Origin: Verrucomicrobiia bacterium
Lineage (GTDB): Bacteria; Verrucomicrobiota; Verrucomicrobiia; Limisphaerales; UBA11358
Assembly (NCBI GenBank): GCA_030044395.1
Contig: JASHVW010000024.1
Location: 1 to 6,954 of the forward strand
Length of the DNA stretch: 6,954 nucleotides
Direction: 5' to 3'
Part shown: positions 6,892-6,954 of the stretch, piece after piece
How the letters are laid out: each line of letters starts with the position of its first letter
Position numbering within the stretch: position 1 is the first letter of the stretch
Notes under the pieces: model-generated
What the model saw: the letters and a program-made list of their open reading frames with translations, nothing else
What the model was told of the DNA's origin: nothing
The model's database searches: none
Translations under genes and position numbers: made by a program

Positions 6892-6954
6892 TCAATCAGG
6901 GTAGCCGCGCGGATTTTTCTTATGCCACGCCCAGGCCGTCGCCACGATGTCTTC
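6892..6954 (-). CDS. UDP-glucose 4-epimerase-like protein, C-terminal fragment
   Basis: Reading in from the right edge on the minus strand, 20 codons are open to a TGA at 6892-6894 and end in DIVATAWAWHKKNPRGYPD. The pattern Ile-Val-x-x-Ala-Trp-x-Trp-His followed by Pro-x-Gly-Tyr is the usual end of GalE-type UDP-glucose/UDP-galactose 4-epimerases of the extended short-chain dehydrogenase family, which supply UDP-galactose for polysaccharide and lipopolysaccharide. Only this tail is visible. The Rossmann fold and the Tyr-x-x-x-Lys active site lie beyond the window, so related sugar epimerases are possible and no symbol is assigned. The stop lies 3 nt before the response-regulator ATG, which points to an operon. 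Confidence 0.7.
   Translation of the reverse strand, partial: EDIVATAWAWHKKNPRGYPD

Noticed and set aside
1..6954. CRISPR array, insertion sequence, tRNA or other RNA gene, defence cluster
   Set aside because: No regularly spaced repeats, transposase motifs, terminal inverted repeats or RNA gene-like sequence were seen. The SNF2 gene has no methylase, nuclease or phospholipase D neighbour that would suggest a defence system.

Overview
The window comes from a bacterial chromosome with a moderately high G+C content. It holds four complete protein-coding genes, a gene cut off at each edge, and one short degenerate coding tail. The best guess for the organism is a member of the Verrucomicrobiota (Pedosphaera/Limisphaerales-like). 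This inference rests on two weak signals. A coding tail at about 403-465 ends in a Phe-Tyr-Arg-Leu motif of the kind common at the ends of large secreted proteins in that group. None of the start codons is preceded by a convincing Shine-Dalgarno sequence. No rRNA or other phylogenetic marker is present to confirm it.

Layout, left to right. (1) Positions 1-213, plus strand: the C-terminal end of an ExbD/TolR-like periplasmic domain. (2) Positions 214-466: a short, more A+T-rich gap with an 18-bp direct repeat pair and a 59-codon frame that looks like the remnant tail of a secreted protein. (3) Positions 467-1471, minus strand: asd, aspartate-semialdehyde dehydrogenase. (4) Positions 1472-1601: a divergent intergenic region with a plausible sigma-70-type promoter for asd that would give an almost leaderless mRNA. 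(5) Positions 1602-4865, plus strand: an 1087-residue SNF2/HepA-type ATPase with a long, poorly characterised N-terminal half. (6) Positions 4862-6424, minus strand: guaB, IMP dehydrogenase with a CBS-domain pair. (7) Positions 6469-6888, minus strand: a stand-alone receiver-domain response regulator. (8) Positions 6892-6954, minus strand: the last 20 codons of what looks like a UDP-glucose 4-epimerase (galE-like) gene that continues past the window edge.

The three right-hand genes are tightly packed in the same direction (galE-like, 3-nt gap, response regulator, 44-nt gap, guaB) and probably form one transcription unit. It ends tail-to-tail against the SNF2 gene, and the two stop codons overlap within a single TTAA. 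asd and guaB are housekeeping metabolic genes (aspartate-family amino acids with diaminopimelate, and guanine nucleotides). The SNF2 protein and the orphan receiver are the less predictable members. I see no mobile element, CRISPR array, RNA gene or recognisable defence cluster. The window is mostly ordinary core genome; its oddities are in start signals, gene overlaps and the SNF2 N-terminal region.
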